Source: AC-32 sp963728765 (GTDB lineage Bacteria > Actinomycetota > Thermoleophilia > Gaiellales > Gaiellaceae). From it: a DNA stretch of 64,000 nucleotides. The stretch covers positions 310,001-374,000 of the forward strand of contig CAVSKX010000002.1 in NCBI GenBank assembly GCA_963728765.1, in the 5' to 3' direction. Positions 9,415 through 18,239 of this stretch are shown here, in pieces. A program made the translations under genes and the position numbers. Numbering within the stretch: the stretch's first letter is position 1; each line of letters opens with the position of its first letter. The notes beneath the pieces were generated by a model, which saw nothing but the letters and a program-made list of their open reading frames with translations, was not told the DNA's origin and ran no database searches.

Positions 9415-10694
9415 CGGTGCCGTCGCAGGTGACGCCGGACGTGGTGCCTGAGCGTCGCGCGAACCGTGCGGCGCGCCCAGTGCGCGCGGCGTAGCTTCGC
9501 GCTCGACTCGGCCGTCCGCAGGATGGCGCCGCTCGTCGGCGCGAGCGTCACGGAACGAGTCGTCGAGCCGCCGGTTGTCGTGTACCGCCCTCCGAGGTCG
9601 ACCGTCACCGTCGACGAGGTCGGGTTGACGACGACCGTGCCCCCCGTGAAGTTACGCCGCCACGCGGAGCCGACCTGGAACCGTGCACCGGCCGGCGAGC
9701 CGACGTCGGCGGTCCAGCTCGCGCTGTAGGGATCCTGGGCCTCGGGGTCGGTCGCCTGGAAGATCAGGGCGCCGCCGTTCCTGGGCTCGTCCTGGAGCAG
9801 GAAGTTCGCGCGTGCCCACGCCATCGAACGCTCGTCGCCCTTCGGCGCGTACGTCACGCCGAGGAAGATCTTGCCCGCCTGCTCCGTCAGCGCCTGGAAC
9901 CGCTGGCGAAACGTCCAGTCGTCCCCGGCGAACCAGCCGGAGCTGGACGAGCCCCACTTCGAGTAGTACTCCTGCACCGCGCCGGAGGTGAACTGGAGCC
10001 AGTCGCTCCAGGTCGCCTGCGCGTCGTAGTCGGAGGCCCACGGCGTGGAGAGGTTGGGGATCGCGAGAAAGCCGGAGCCTCGGAGCGCGGGGCCGACGGT
10101 CGCGAGCATCGAGCGGGTGGCCGCCCGCCAGGACGCCGAGGTCGGGTAGCGCGCGATCGTGCGCCCGTGCAGGTGCCAACCCATGTCGGCGTTGGTGTCG
10201 TCGAGCATCACGCCGTCCCAGCCGCCGGAGCGCACGTCATTGAGGACGTTCGAGAGCCAGCGCGCCTGGTACCCGGGGCTGCCGACGTCCATCAGCCAGG
10301 CCTGCTGGTAGTAGTGCGAGTTGAGCCTCGAGCCGCCCTGGTCGGTGAGGAACCACTCCGGGTGGGCCCGGTCGGCGTCGCAATAGCCGACGCCGGCGGA
10401 GAGGTAGCGGTTGTCGACGCCGCCCGAGCAGCTGTACGACATCGTGAAGCTGAGGTTCTTGTAGACGAGCGCCTTCAGCCTGGGGTTCGCGGCCTTCAGC
10501 GCCGGTAGCAGCGGCGCGTCCCAGGAGTTGAGGACGACGTAGCGGTAGTGCGAGAGGTCGCCGCCGGACGCGGCGCAGCCGGTGCAGATGCGCAGCGCAC
10601 CGATCCCGGTGGGAGCGTCGGCCGCATGCGCGAGCCCCGGGAAGGCAAATAGCGAGAGAGCGGCCGCGACGAGGGCGAGACGACGAGCGGTCAC
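9396..10694 (-). CDS. secreted glycoside hydrolase-like protein
   Basis: This 432-residue exported protein has an N-terminal signal peptide (RRLALVAAALSLFAFPGLAHA, cleavage after AHA). The core resembles hypothetical glycoside hydrolase family proteins with a TIM-barrel (Pfam GHL15-like): YRYVVLNSWD, LKALVYKNLS, the likely catalytic strand GWDGVMLDDTNADM, AIPNLSTPWAS and GKIFLGVTYAPKGDERS. A beta-sandwich-like tail with TGGTVVVNPTSSTVTVDL follows. The last 35 residues are almost entirely Arg, His and Ala, which could bind anionic polysaccharide. This tail lies partly over the 3' end of the opposite GT4 gene. It probably trims or modifies exported glycan, which is inferred from context. Confidence 0.75.
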   Translation of the reverse strand: MTARRLALVAAALSLFAFPGLAHAADAPTGIGALRICTGCAASGGDLSHYRYVVLNSWDAPLLPALKAANPRLKALVYKNLSFTMSYSCSGGVDNRYLSAGVGYCDADRAHPEWFLTDQGGSRLNSHYYQQAWLMDVGSPGYQARWLSNVLNDVRSGGWDGVMLDDTNADMGWHLHGRTIARYPTSASWRAATRSMLATVGPALRGSGFLAIPNLSTPWASDYDAQATWSDWLQFTSGAVQEYYSKWGSSSSGWFAGDDWTFRQRFQALTEQAGKIFLGVTYAPKGDERSMAWARANFLLQDEPRNGGALIFQATDPEAQDPYSASWTADVGSPAGARFQVGSAWRRNFTGGTVVVNPTSSTVTVDLGGRYTTTGGSTTRSVTLAPTSGAILRTAESSAKLRRAHWARRTVRATLRHHVRRHLRRHRHAILR

Positions 10695-10724
10695 GCCCCA
10701 GAAATCGTCTGGCGGCCGCCCCGG

Positions 10725-11825
10725 CTAGTCCCTCGTTCTAGCTAACTCGTCGTAGAGGGCCACCAGGCGGCCGACCATCAGCTCGAGGGAGAGGTCCCGC
10801 TCGGCGTCACGGCGGCCCTCCGCGCCGAGCTCGGCGGCCCTGGCCGGGTCGGCCAGAACCTGCACCAGCGCGTCCGCGAGGCCCTCGGCGTCTCCTTTCG
10901 CGGCCAGCGTGCCCGTAGCGCCCGGGCGGACGAGCTCACCGGTGCCGCCGGAGGCCGTCGCAGCCACCGGGACCGAGGCGGCCATCGCCTCGACCACAGC
11001 GAGCGGGCAGCCCTCGTAGTCGCTCGCCAGCAGCGCGCACTCGGCCTGCACGAGGAGCTCCGGCACGTCGTCGCGGTTGCCGAGGAAGTGAACCGCGTCG
11101 GCCACGCCGAGGTCGGCCGCGAGCGCCTCCGCCTCGGCCCGTAGCGGGCCGTCGCCGACCACGTGCAGCTCCGCCTCCGGAATCCGCGCGCGCGCCTTCG
11201 AGAACGCGCGCAGGGCGAGATCCGGCCGCTTCGGCGGTGCGAGCCGCCCGACCATCAGGATCAGCCCGCGCACGGGCGCGCGCGACAGCGCAAACCGCTC
11301 TAGCGGCACGCCGTTCGGGATCACGCGGTACTGCTCGGAACGGCCCACCTTCGCCGCGAGCCCAGCGGCGCGCTCGTCGTCCGAGAGCGCGACGATCGTC
11401 CGGCACCAGTGGGCCGCGAGCCGCTCGAGACGCAGGTAGATCTGCGCCTCGGCGCCGTCGGCCGCCCACCACGACCAGCCGTGCGGCGTGAAGGCGCAAG
11501 CCGTTCGCTTGCCCCGCAGCGAGGCCGCCAGCCTGCCGACGAAGCCGGCCTTCGCGGAGTGGACGTGCACCACGTCGGCCTCACCGGCGAGCTTCACGAG
11601 CGTCGCCAGCGAGCTCGCGTCTCCCGGCCGGGGCTTGCGGTGCGCCTCGATCGCGTGCAGGCGCACGCCCGAGCCCTCGAGCGTCGACCACGTCAGCGAC
11701 TTCCGTGGGCAGGCGACTTCGACGGCGATTTCCGCCGGAAGCGCCTGCGCCAGCTCGACCACGTGGCGCGAGACACCGCCGTCGAGCGGCTGTGCAGCCA
11801 GCAGGAGCCGCAGCGGACGCGTCAT
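10725..11825 (-). CDS. glycosyltransferase family 4
   Basis: This 366-residue GT-B enzyme has RPLRLLLAAQPLDGGVSRHV at the N-terminus, VVHVHSAKAGFVGRLA and TPHGWSWWA in the acceptor domain. The donor domain has LILMVGRLAPPKRPDLAL, LHVVGDGPLR and the retaining signature LASDYEGCPLAVVEAMA. The ATG at 11825 was chosen because the domain begins immediately after it. It lies divergent from the Wzc-like gene with about 70 bases between starts, which must hold both promoters. The motif set is close to EpsF/WcaL-like galactosyl- or rhamnosyltransferases, but sugar specificity is unknown. Confidence 0.9.
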   Translation of the reverse strand: MTRPLRLLLAAQPLDGGVSRHVVELAQALPAEIAVEVACPRKSLTWSTLEGSGVRLHAIEAHRKPRPGDASSLATLVKLAGEADVVHVHSAKAGFVGRLAASLRGKRTACAFTPHGWSWWAADGAEAQIYLRLERLAAHWCRTIVALSDDERAAGLAAKVGRSEQYRVIPNGVPLERFALSRAPVRGLILMVGRLAPPKRPDLALRAFSKARARIPEAELHVVGDGPLRAEAEALAADLGVADAVHFLGNRDDVPELLVQAECALLASDYEGCPLAVVEAMAASVPVAATASGGTGELVRPGATGTLAAKGDAEGLADALVQVLADPARAAELGAEGRRDAERDLSLELMVGRLVALYDELARTRD

Positions 11826-11897
11826 CGGCCGAAGGGTATTGTTGGAAGCCCCCGAAACGGTCTGCCGTCGACCTGCGCGGGTGCCGAGAAAGGAAAC

Positions 11898-13271
11898 GTG
11901 GCTCTCAACGATCTTCTGCGGGTTCTCTGGCAGCGAAAGCTGCTCATCATCGCCATCGTCGCCGTGGTGATCGCCGCGGCGTTCGCCGCGACGAAGCTCG
12001 TCACGGCCAAATACGAGTCGACGGCGACGCTCGCGCTGACGCCGAAGGGCGCCGGCGGCAACGACCTGATCCTCTACGGGATCCTCGACCAGGTCGTACC
12101 GTTCTACGCGGACGCGGCCGGCTCGCGCACAACCAAGGAGCGGGCGGCGAACCGGCTGGGACGCCCGCTCGGCGACATCACGGTCCAGACCTTCAGCGGC
12201 ACCGGCCTGATGAAGATCAAGGCGCGGAGCTCGAAGCCGCGGCTCGCGCAGGCGAGCGCCGCTTCGGTCGCAGACGTCGTCCTGGGCCGCGCCGAGCTGG
12301 GCGAGATCGGGACGCCGTCGTTCAAGCTGAACGAGATCGATGCCCCCGCGCTGCCGACGTCGGCGGTCTTCCCGCGCACCCGGCTGACCCTCCTGGTGGC
12401 CGCGCTGCTCGGCCTCGGCCTCGGCATCGCAGCGGCGCTCCTCCGCGAGAGCTTCGCGACGAAGGTCGAGACCGCCGAGGACCTGGCGGTCGCCAGCGGC
12501 CTGCCGGTGTTCGCCGAGATCCCGGCCGAGACCGCGATCCTGAAGCTCCACTCCGCCGAGGATCTCACCACGCAGCCGCGGCTCCACGTCGTGGCCGAGG
12601 CGCTGCGCGACCTGCGCACGAACCTGCTCTTCACCGACGACAGCATCCGCTCGGTCGTGATCACGAGCCCCGACGGCAGCCACGGCAAGACCACCGTCGC
12701 GTTCGGGCTCGCCGCGACGCTCAGCCGCGCGGGCGCGCGCACGATTCTCGTCGACTGCGATCTCCGCCGCGGCCGCGTCGCGGAGCTGCTCGGGCTCCCG
12801 CGAACGCCGGGCCTGATGGACGTCCTGATCGGCGAGACGCAGCTCGAGCGGGTGATCACGTCGACGGGCGACGGCCTGAACGTCCTCGTCGGCGGCCGCC
12901 GGTCGGGCGACCCGGGCGAGCTGCTCACGCAGGAGTTCCCGGCGGCGCTGGCCGAGCTCGAGCGTGAGTACGACGCGGTGATCATCGACGCCACGCCCGT
13001 GATCCCGATCAGCGACGCGCGCATCGTCGCGCGCTACGCCGACGCAACCGTGCTCGTCGCTCGAGCGGGGACTGCCTCGCGCCGGCATGTGCGCCAGGCG
13101 GTGGAACGGCTCGCGCTGATCTCGGTCCACCCGACGGCCGCGGTGCTCAACCACTCGGGCGACGTGAGCACGTCGAGCTACTACGTGCGGCCCACGGACG
13201 AGGCAATCGAGGCCGACACGCGGACACGCAGGGCCCGCCGCAGCGAACGCAAGCAGCGCGCCCGTAGCTGA
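11898..13271 (+). CDS. Wzc-like polysaccharide co-polymerase / tyrosine-protein kinase (CpsD/CapB-type)
   Basis: This protein of about 457 residues combines a Wzz-like membrane part with a BY-kinase. It has a first membrane helix at KLLIIAIVAVVIAAAFAATK, a short extracytoplasmic domain, a second helix at LTLLVAALLGLGLGIAAAL, and a cytoplasmic P-loop domain with Walker A SPDGSHGKTT, Walker A' ILVDCDLRRGR and Walker B DAVIIDATPV. The C-terminus is Arg/Lys-rich with only one Tyr pair (SSYYVRP), so the usual tyrosine cluster is small. The GTG start is preceded by AAAGG a few bases upstream. It heads an operon with ligase, glycosyltransferases and tyrosine phosphatase, a classic chain-length control set. 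Confidence 0.9.
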   Translation: MALNDLLRVLWQRKLLIIAIVAVVIAAAFAATKLVTAKYESTATLALTPKGAGGNDLILYGILDQVVPFYADAAGSRTTKERAANRLGRPLGDITVQTFSGTGLMKIKARSSKPRLAQASAASVADVVLGRAELGEIGTPSFKLNEIDAPALPTSAVFPRTRLTLLVAALLGLGLGIAAALLRESFATKVETAEDLAVASGLPVFAEIPAETAILKLHSAEDLTTQPRLHVVAEALRDLRTNLLFTDDSIRSVVITSPDGSHGKTTVAFGLAATLSRAGARTILVDCDLRRGRVAELLGLPRTPGLMDVLIGETQLERVITSTGDGLNVLVGGRRSGDPGELLTQEFPAALAELEREYDAVIIDATPVIPISDARIVARYADATVLVARAGTASRRHVRQAVERLALISVHPTAAVLNHSGDVSTSSYYVRPTDEAIEADTRTRRARRSERKQRARS

Positions 13272-13281
13272 CGGGAGCACC

Positions 13282-14634
13282 GTGCTGTCCACCTCCCGCC
13301 TAGAGGCAGCCGCCCGCCGGACCGACGGGCCCCAGGCGCTCATGCTCCTCGGGCTCGCGGCCGTCGCCGCGGTGCTCGTCGCCGGCTCCGTCGCGATGCC
13401 GCGGACGACGCTGCTGCTCGCGGTCGCGACGATCGCGCTCGTCTTCCTCGTCACCCGTATCGACCTGGCGATCCTCCTGGTCGTCGCGACAGCGCCGCTG
13501 GAAGGCGCCTTCGCGTCCGGGCCGGGCGGCGTCAGCCTGACGAAGCTCGCCGGCTACGTCTGCATCGCCGCCTTCGTCCTCGCGCTGGTGAAGGAGCGGC
13601 GGCGGCTCGTGTTCGAGCCGGGGCAGGCGATCGTGCTCGGGATCCTCGGGATCGCCATGCTGTCGACAGCCTGGGCGGATGACGCCTCGGCCGCGATCAC
13701 GACGACGACGCGCTACGCGAGCTTCGCCGCGATCTACGTGATCATCACGCAGTTCGGGCACGACCGCATGCTGCAGCGGCGCATCGCGTGGACGCTGACG
13801 GTCACCTGCACGATCGCGGCCGCGCTGGGACTGAACGACTACCTCACCGGGGACGCGCAGCTCGCAACGCTGCCCCACGTGCAGGCGAACGACTTCGCCT
13901 TCATCCTCGCGACCTCGCTGCCGTTCATGTTCTTCCTGCTCGGCGGCACGCGGGCGCTGCGGCCGCTCCTGCTGGCGGCGATCGCGCTCGTGTCGGCGGC
14001 GATCCTGCTGAGCCTCTCGCGAGGCGCGTTCCTGGGCCTGGCGGCCGGGTTCGTCGTCTTCGTGCTGACCGACCGCCGGCGGCTGCAGGTCACGCTCACG
14101 GCCGGCGCTCTCGCCGTGATCGGGACGCTCTTCGTGATCCACACCAACCCGCAGCGCTTCCACGAAGCGGTCACGCTCAAGCAGAACGTGGCGCAGGAGA
14201 ACGTCTCGACGCGCTTCGGCGCCTGGAGCGCGGCCGCGCAACTGGCGAGCGACCACCCGCTGCTGGGCGTCGGGCCCGGGAACTTTCAGTTCCACTACAA
14301 CGACCTCACCGGCCAGCCGCTGGGGACGCTCACGCTGACCGTGGCGCACAACGCGCTGCTCGACATCGGCGCGGAGCTCGGCCTGGTCGCCATGGCCTTG
14401 CTGGCGCTGTACCTGATCCTCGCCTTCGTCCGGCTGAGCAGCGCGATCCAGCTCGGCTACGGCGATCCCGGGTTCGTGCGGGCCTTACGCATCTCGCTCA
14501 CGATCGCGATCGTCAGCGCGATGTTCCTCTCCGAGCAGTACTTCCTGCCGTTCTGGCTGATCGGCGGATTGGCCGCGGCGATCTGGACGCAGGGGCAGCG
14601 GCGTGCGGCCGAAGGCGCCCCCGCGCGCGCGTGA
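13282..14634 (+). CDS. O-antigen ligase/polymerase family protein (Wzy/WaaL-like)
   Basis: This 450-residue polytopic membrane protein has roughly eleven hydrophobic segments. The conserved Wzy_C-type features are LSLSRGAFLGLAAG, the extracytoplasmic loop RFGAWSAAAQLASDHPLLGVGPGNF, and AHNALLDIGAELGL. It probably polymerises repeat units or transfers the chain to an acceptor on the outside of the membrane. The GTG start follows a GGGAG ribosome site, ten bases after the Wzc-like stop. Its stop overlaps the next gene in a GTGA junction. Unlike the other two ligases of the window it has no TPR tail. Confidence 0.9.
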   Translation: MLSTSRLEAAARRTDGPQALMLLGLAAVAAVLVAGSVAMPRTTLLLAVATIALVFLVTRIDLAILLVVATAPLEGAFASGPGGVSLTKLAGYVCIAAFVLALVKERRRLVFEPGQAIVLGILGIAMLSTAWADDASAAITTTTRYASFAAIYVIITQFGHDRMLQRRIAWTLTVTCTIAAALGLNDYLTGDAQLATLPHVQANDFAFILATSLPFMFFLLGGTRALRPLLLAAIALVSAAILLSLSRGAFLGLAAGFVVFVLTDRRRLQVTLTAGALAVIGTLFVIHTNPQRFHEAVTLKQNVAQENVSTRFGAWSAAAQLASDHPLLGVGPGNFQFHYNDLTGQPLGTLTLTVAHNALLDIGAELGLVAMALLALYLILAFVRLSSAIQLGYGDPGFVRALRISLTIAIVSAMFLSEQYFLPFWLIGGLAAAIWTQGQRRAAEGAPARA

Positions 14635-15737
14635 GGGTCGTCTACGTCTCGACGCTCGAGGGCGGCGCCCCCTTGACGCACCTGCAGCTACTCGCGTCGC
14701 GGGTCGCTGCCGAGGGCGTGGACGTCGAGGTGGTCTGCGCGAGCGAGCCGGTCGCGGAGAGCTTCCGCGCGCTCGACGTCCCGGCGCAGGCCGCTCCGGT
14801 CGGGCACAAGCTCGACCTGCGCGGCGGCGCGGCGGTCTGGCGGCGGCTCGGAGAGGCCGATCTCGTGCACACCCAGGACCGGCGCGCGGGCCTCTTCGGC
14901 CGCATCGGCGGCCGGCTGCACGGGGCTCGTGTCGTCCATACGCTCCACGGGATGCCCGAGGAGATCGCACCGCGCGTCGGCCGGCCGGAGGCACCCGACC
15001 CGCCGGGCGTGTCGCGGGCCCGGCTCGCCTGGCTCGAGCACGGCTACCTGCCGCTCGAGGCCGGCCTCACGCGGCTCGGCCACGTGGTCGCGCCCTCGCA
15101 GGCGATGGTCGACTTCATGCTCGGCCACGGCTTTCCCGCCTCGCGGCTGCACGTGATCCCGCTCGGGATCCATGCCGGCCCGGCGGCCGAGCCGCGCGAG
15201 GACGGCGGGCTGGTCGCGGGCGTGGCCTCGAACCTCGAGTACTGGAAGGGCGTCGACGTGCTGATCGACGCGGCCGCCGCGATGCGGGCGCCGGTACGGC
15301 TCGAGGTCTTCGGCGCGGGCTCGCTGTTCGGCGAGCTGGAGAGGCAGGCGCGCGACGCAGAGGTGGACGCGCGCTTTCACGGATTCGTCCCCTTCGCGCG
15401 CTCGCGCCTGCAGGAGCTCGACGTGCTCGTTCAGCCCTCGCGCGCCGACAACTTCCCGCTGGCCGTGCTGGAAGCGATGGCCGCGGGCATCGCCGTCGTG
15501 GCCACTCGCGTCGGGGGCGTCCCCGAGCTCGTCGTGGACGGCGAGACGGGGCTGATCGTCGAGCCGGACGACCCGGCTGCGCTGGCGGAGGCGCTCGACT
15601 CGCTCGCGGCCGACCCCGCGCGTCGGCGCGAGCTCGGGAGGCGCGGCCGGGCGCGCGTGCTCGACGAGTTCACACCCGAGCGGATGGCCCACCGGACCGT
15701 AGCCCTCTACCGGGACCTGTGCGCATCCTCCACGTGA
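14631..15737 (+). CDS. glycosyltransferase family 4
   Basis: This GT-B glycosyltransferase of 368 residues has RVVYVSTLEGGAPLTHLQLL at the N-terminus, LVHTQDRRAGLFGRIGG, VVHTLHGMPEE, the donor-domain opening LVAGVASNLEYWKGVDVLI and the signature VQPSRADNFPLAVLEAMA with IAVVATRVGGVPELV. The start is the GTG that overlaps the ligase stop (GTGA). Coupling to both neighbours supports assembly of the same polysaccharide. The donor sugar is not predictable. Confidence 0.92.
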   Translation: MRVVYVSTLEGGAPLTHLQLLASRVAAEGVDVEVVCASEPVAESFRALDVPAQAAPVGHKLDLRGGAAVWRRLGEADLVHTQDRRAGLFGRIGGRLHGARVVHTLHGMPEEIAPRVGRPEAPDPPGVSRARLAWLEHGYLPLEAGLTRLGHVVAPSQAMVDFMLGHGFPASRLHVIPLGIHAGPAAEPREDGGLVAGVASNLEYWKGVDVLIDAAAAMRAPVRLEVFGAGSLFGELERQARDAEVDARFHGFVPFARSRLQELDVLVQPSRADNFPLAVLEAMAAGIAVVATRVGGVPELVVDGETGLIVEPDDPAALAEALDSLAADPARRRELGRRGRARVLDEFTPERMAHRTVALYRDLCASST

Positions 15738-16759
15738 TCCAGGAGCTCCGCACGGGCGGGGCTGAGCGGATCCTCGTGTCGGCCTACCGCGGCGCGCGCG
15801 AGGCAGGACACGAGGTCTTCGTCGCCGCGTCGCCGGGACCGATGGCCGCGGAGCTCGACACGGACCCGTTCCCGATCCCGGTCGTGGAGCGGCGCCTGTC
15901 GCGGATTCCGTCCGCGGCCTCGGCCGTGCGCCGTGCCGTCGTTGAGATTCGGCCGGACGTCGTCCACGCCCACAACCCGACGATGGCGTTCGCGACTGGC
16001 CTCGTCACGCGCCGTGGCCGGAAGCCGCCCGGCCTCGTCAGCCTCCACGGCGGCCCGGAAAAGGACTGGCCGTCGTCGGTCCGCCTCGTTCGGCTCTCGG
16101 GCCTCGCCGCGGTCGCCTGCGGGCCGGGCGTCGAGGCGGCGCTCGAGGAGAACGGGCTGACGCCGGTGGCGATGGTGCCGAACGCCGTCTCGCCCGCGCC
16201 GCCCCCGGCCGATCGCGCCGAGCTCGGCGTCGGGCCCGACACGCGCCTCGTGATCGCCGTCGGGCGCCTCGTCGAGCAGAAGAACCACGCGCTCGCGATC
16301 CGGGCGATTGCGGAGGTGCCGGACGCCGTCCTCGCGATCGCGGGCCAGGGCGTGCTGCGGCACGACCTCGAGCGCCTTGCGGCTGAGACCGGCGTCGCCG
16401 ACCGCGTCCGCTTCCTCGGCCTGCGGCCGGACGCGCGGGCCCTGATGGGCGCGGCCGACGCCGTCGTGATGCCGTCGCGCTGGGAGGGCCTACCGCTCTC
16501 GGCCCTGGAGGCGCTCGCCTCGGGGACGCCGCTCGTGGCGACGGATGTCCGCGGCCTGCGCGAGCTCGTCGCGGACGAGGAGAACGCGCTGCTCGTCCCG
16601 GAGGACCCGCACGCGCTGGCCGCCGCAATGCGGCGCGTGCTCGACGACCCCGAGCTCGCGGCGCGCCTCGCGGCGGCGGGAAAGCACGTGGACGGCGCGG
16701 GCAACGACAGGCGGCTGGTCGAGCGTTTCCTCGAGCTGTACGAGAGGCTGGCCGCGTGA
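15719..16759 (+). CDS. glycosyltransferase family 4
   Basis: This is a third GT4 enzyme in this operon, 346 residues. Motifs are RILHVIQELRTGGAERI at the N-terminus, VVHAHNPTMAFATGL, LHGGPEKDW, RLVIAVGRLVEQKNHALAI, LAIAGQGVLRHDLE and VMPSRWEGLPLSALEALA. The GTG at 15719 begins the domain exactly but lies 19 bases inside the upstream gene, an overlap consistent with translational coupling. Homology looks closest to GtaB/PimB-like inner-core transferases by general pattern, without a firm substrate assignment. Confidence 0.92.
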   Translation: MRILHVIQELRTGGAERILVSAYRGAREAGHEVFVAASPGPMAAELDTDPFPIPVVERRLSRIPSAASAVRRAVVEIRPDVVHAHNPTMAFATGLVTRRGRKPPGLVSLHGGPEKDWPSSVRLVRLSGLAAVACGPGVEAALEENGLTPVAMVPNAVSPAPPPADRAELGVGPDTRLVIAVGRLVEQKNHALAIRAIAEVPDAVLAIAGQGVLRHDLERLAAETGVADRVRFLGLRPDARALMGAADAVVMPSRWEGLPLSALEALASGTPLVATDVRGLRELVADEENALLVPEDPHALAAAMRRVLDDPELAARLAAAGKHVDGAGNDRRLVERFLELYERLAA

Positions 16760-17718
16760 GGGTCTCGGTCGTGATCCCGGCCTTCGACGCGCAGGCCACC
16801 GTCGGCGCGGCGATCTCGTCGGCGCTCTGGCAGACCTACCGCGATCTCGAGGTGGTGGTCGTGGACGACGGCTCGCGGGACTCGACGGGCGTGATCGCCG
16901 CAGCCTTCCCGGAGCCGGTACGCGTCGTGCGCCAGGAGAACGCAGGCGTGGCGGCTGCGCGCAACCGCGGCATCGTCGAGGCGCGGGGCGAGCTGATCGC
17001 GTTCTGCGACGCGGACGACGTCCTCCTGCCGCAGCACCTCGAGGAGCTGGTCGCGACCTTCGACCGCCACGGCGGCGGCATCGCGACCTCCAACTGCTAC
17101 TGGCTCTTCCCGAGCGGGATCCACCCCTCGCGGATGCGCTACAAGGGCCGCTTCCCGCGGCCGGAGCGCCAGCGCCTCGTGATCCTGCAGCAGAACTTCG
17201 TCTCGACGATGTCGCTCTTCCCGAAGCAGCTCGCGGACGAGCTCGGCGGCTTCGCGACCGACCTCGAGGTCGCCGAGGACTGGGACTTCTGGCTCCGCGC
17301 GGTCTATGCGGGCGCGCGGGTCTCCCTCCAGCCGAAGCCGCTCGCGCTCTACCGGTGGGGCTCCGAGAGCCTGTCCGCCCGGCCCGCGCGGATGGACGAG
17401 CACGCGGAGGCCGTGCTGCGGCGTGCCTCGGAACGAGACGACCTGACCGCTGAGGAGCGCGCGTACCTCGACCGCCGCCTCTCCGGGCCCAGCCCGGCGC
17501 AGCTCGGCCGCGCCGGCGACGAGGCGCTGCGGGCCGGCCGCTACCGCGAGGCCGCCAACAGCTACCGGCGGGCCGCGGAGCTCGTTCCCGTCGAGCCGCG
17601 GCTGGTCTGGAAGGCCCGCGTCCTGCGGCCCGCGCCGTGGCTGACCGGCCCTCTCGTGCGCGCTCGGCAGCTGAAGATCGAGGACGCGGTCGGCTTCGAC
17701 GAGGGGCACGTCCGCTGA
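16756..17718 (+). CDS. glycosyltransferase family 2
   Basis: This 320-residue protein has an N-terminal GT-A domain (VSVVIPAFDAQATV, VVVDDGSRDSTG, AAARNRGIVEARGELIAFCDADD with DxD, and VAEDWDFWLRAVYAG). A helical C-terminal part follows with a TPR-like unit, EALRAGRYREAANSYRRAAEL. It starts at a GTG overlapping the previous stop. The TPR-like tail resembles those of the window's ligases and may serve complex formation, which is inference. Confidence 0.9.
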   Translation: MRVSVVIPAFDAQATVGAAISSALWQTYRDLEVVVVDDGSRDSTGVIAAAFPEPVRVVRQENAGVAAARNRGIVEARGELIAFCDADDVLLPQHLEELVATFDRHGGGIATSNCYWLFPSGIHPSRMRYKGRFPRPERQRLVILQQNFVSTMSLFPKQLADELGGFATDLEVAEDWDFWLRAVYAGARVSLQPKPLALYRWGSESLSARPARMDEHAEAVLRRASERDDLTAEERAYLDRRLSGPSPAQLGRAGDEALRAGRYREAANSYRRAAELVPVEPRLVWKARVLRPAPWLTGPLVRARQLKIEDAVGFDEGHVR

Positions 17719-18239
17719 GCGAGCCGTTCCGCGTCGCCTTTGTCTGCACCGGAAACCGCTTCCGTAGCCCGCTGGCGGCGGGCGTGTTCGCCGGCGAGAC
17801 GGAGGGGCTACCCGTCGAGGTCTCGTCGCTGGGGACGCTCGACCTCGGGCCGGTGCCCGCGCTGCCCGAGGCCGTGACGCTGGCCGGCGAGCTCGGGCTC
17901 GACCTCACGACCCACCGCGCGCGACAACTCGGCGACCTGCGCGATCGCGATCTCGTCGTCGGCTTCGAGCGCAAGCACGTGATGGCAGCCGTCGTCGACG
18001 CGGGCGCGCCGGTCGAGAAGACGTTCACGCTCCCCGAGCTCGTCGGCCTGCTCCACGACCGAACGGGCCTGCCGCGAGACCGAATCGCCGCCGCGCACGC
18101 GGCCCGTCCCAAGGACTTCCGCAACCGCCAGTTGCCGGAGATCCCGGACCCGCTCGGCCTTTCCGCGCCGGAACAGCGCGCCGTCGCACGGATGGTGGAA
18201 CAGCAGGTCTCAGAGCTCGCGACGGCACTCCTCGGCTAG
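17715..18239 (+). CDS. low-molecular-weight protein-tyrosine phosphatase (Wzb-like)
   Basis: This arsenate-reductase/LMW-PTP-fold phosphatase has about 174 residues. The catalytic P-loop is CTGNRFRSP, giving C(X)5R with Cys about residue 11 and Arg about 17, and the general-acid Asp sits in the late loop PEIPDPLG. It would dephosphorylate the Wzc-like kinase of the same operon and so set chain length. The only in-frame start near the domain is the CTG that overlaps the upstream stop (CTGA). A GTG at 17637 would put 78 bases of the upstream gene into the protein. The 3' end overlaps the convergent deacetylase by 4 bases. Confidence 0.88.
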   Translation: MSEPFRVAFVCTGNRFRSPLAAGVFAGETEGLPVEVSSLGTLDLGPVPALPEAVTLAGELGLDLTTHRARQLGDLRDRDLVVGFERKHVMAAVVDAGAPVEKTFTLPELVGLLHDRTGLPRDRIAAAHAARPKDFRNRQLPEIPDPLGLSAPEQRAVARMVEQQVSELATALLG

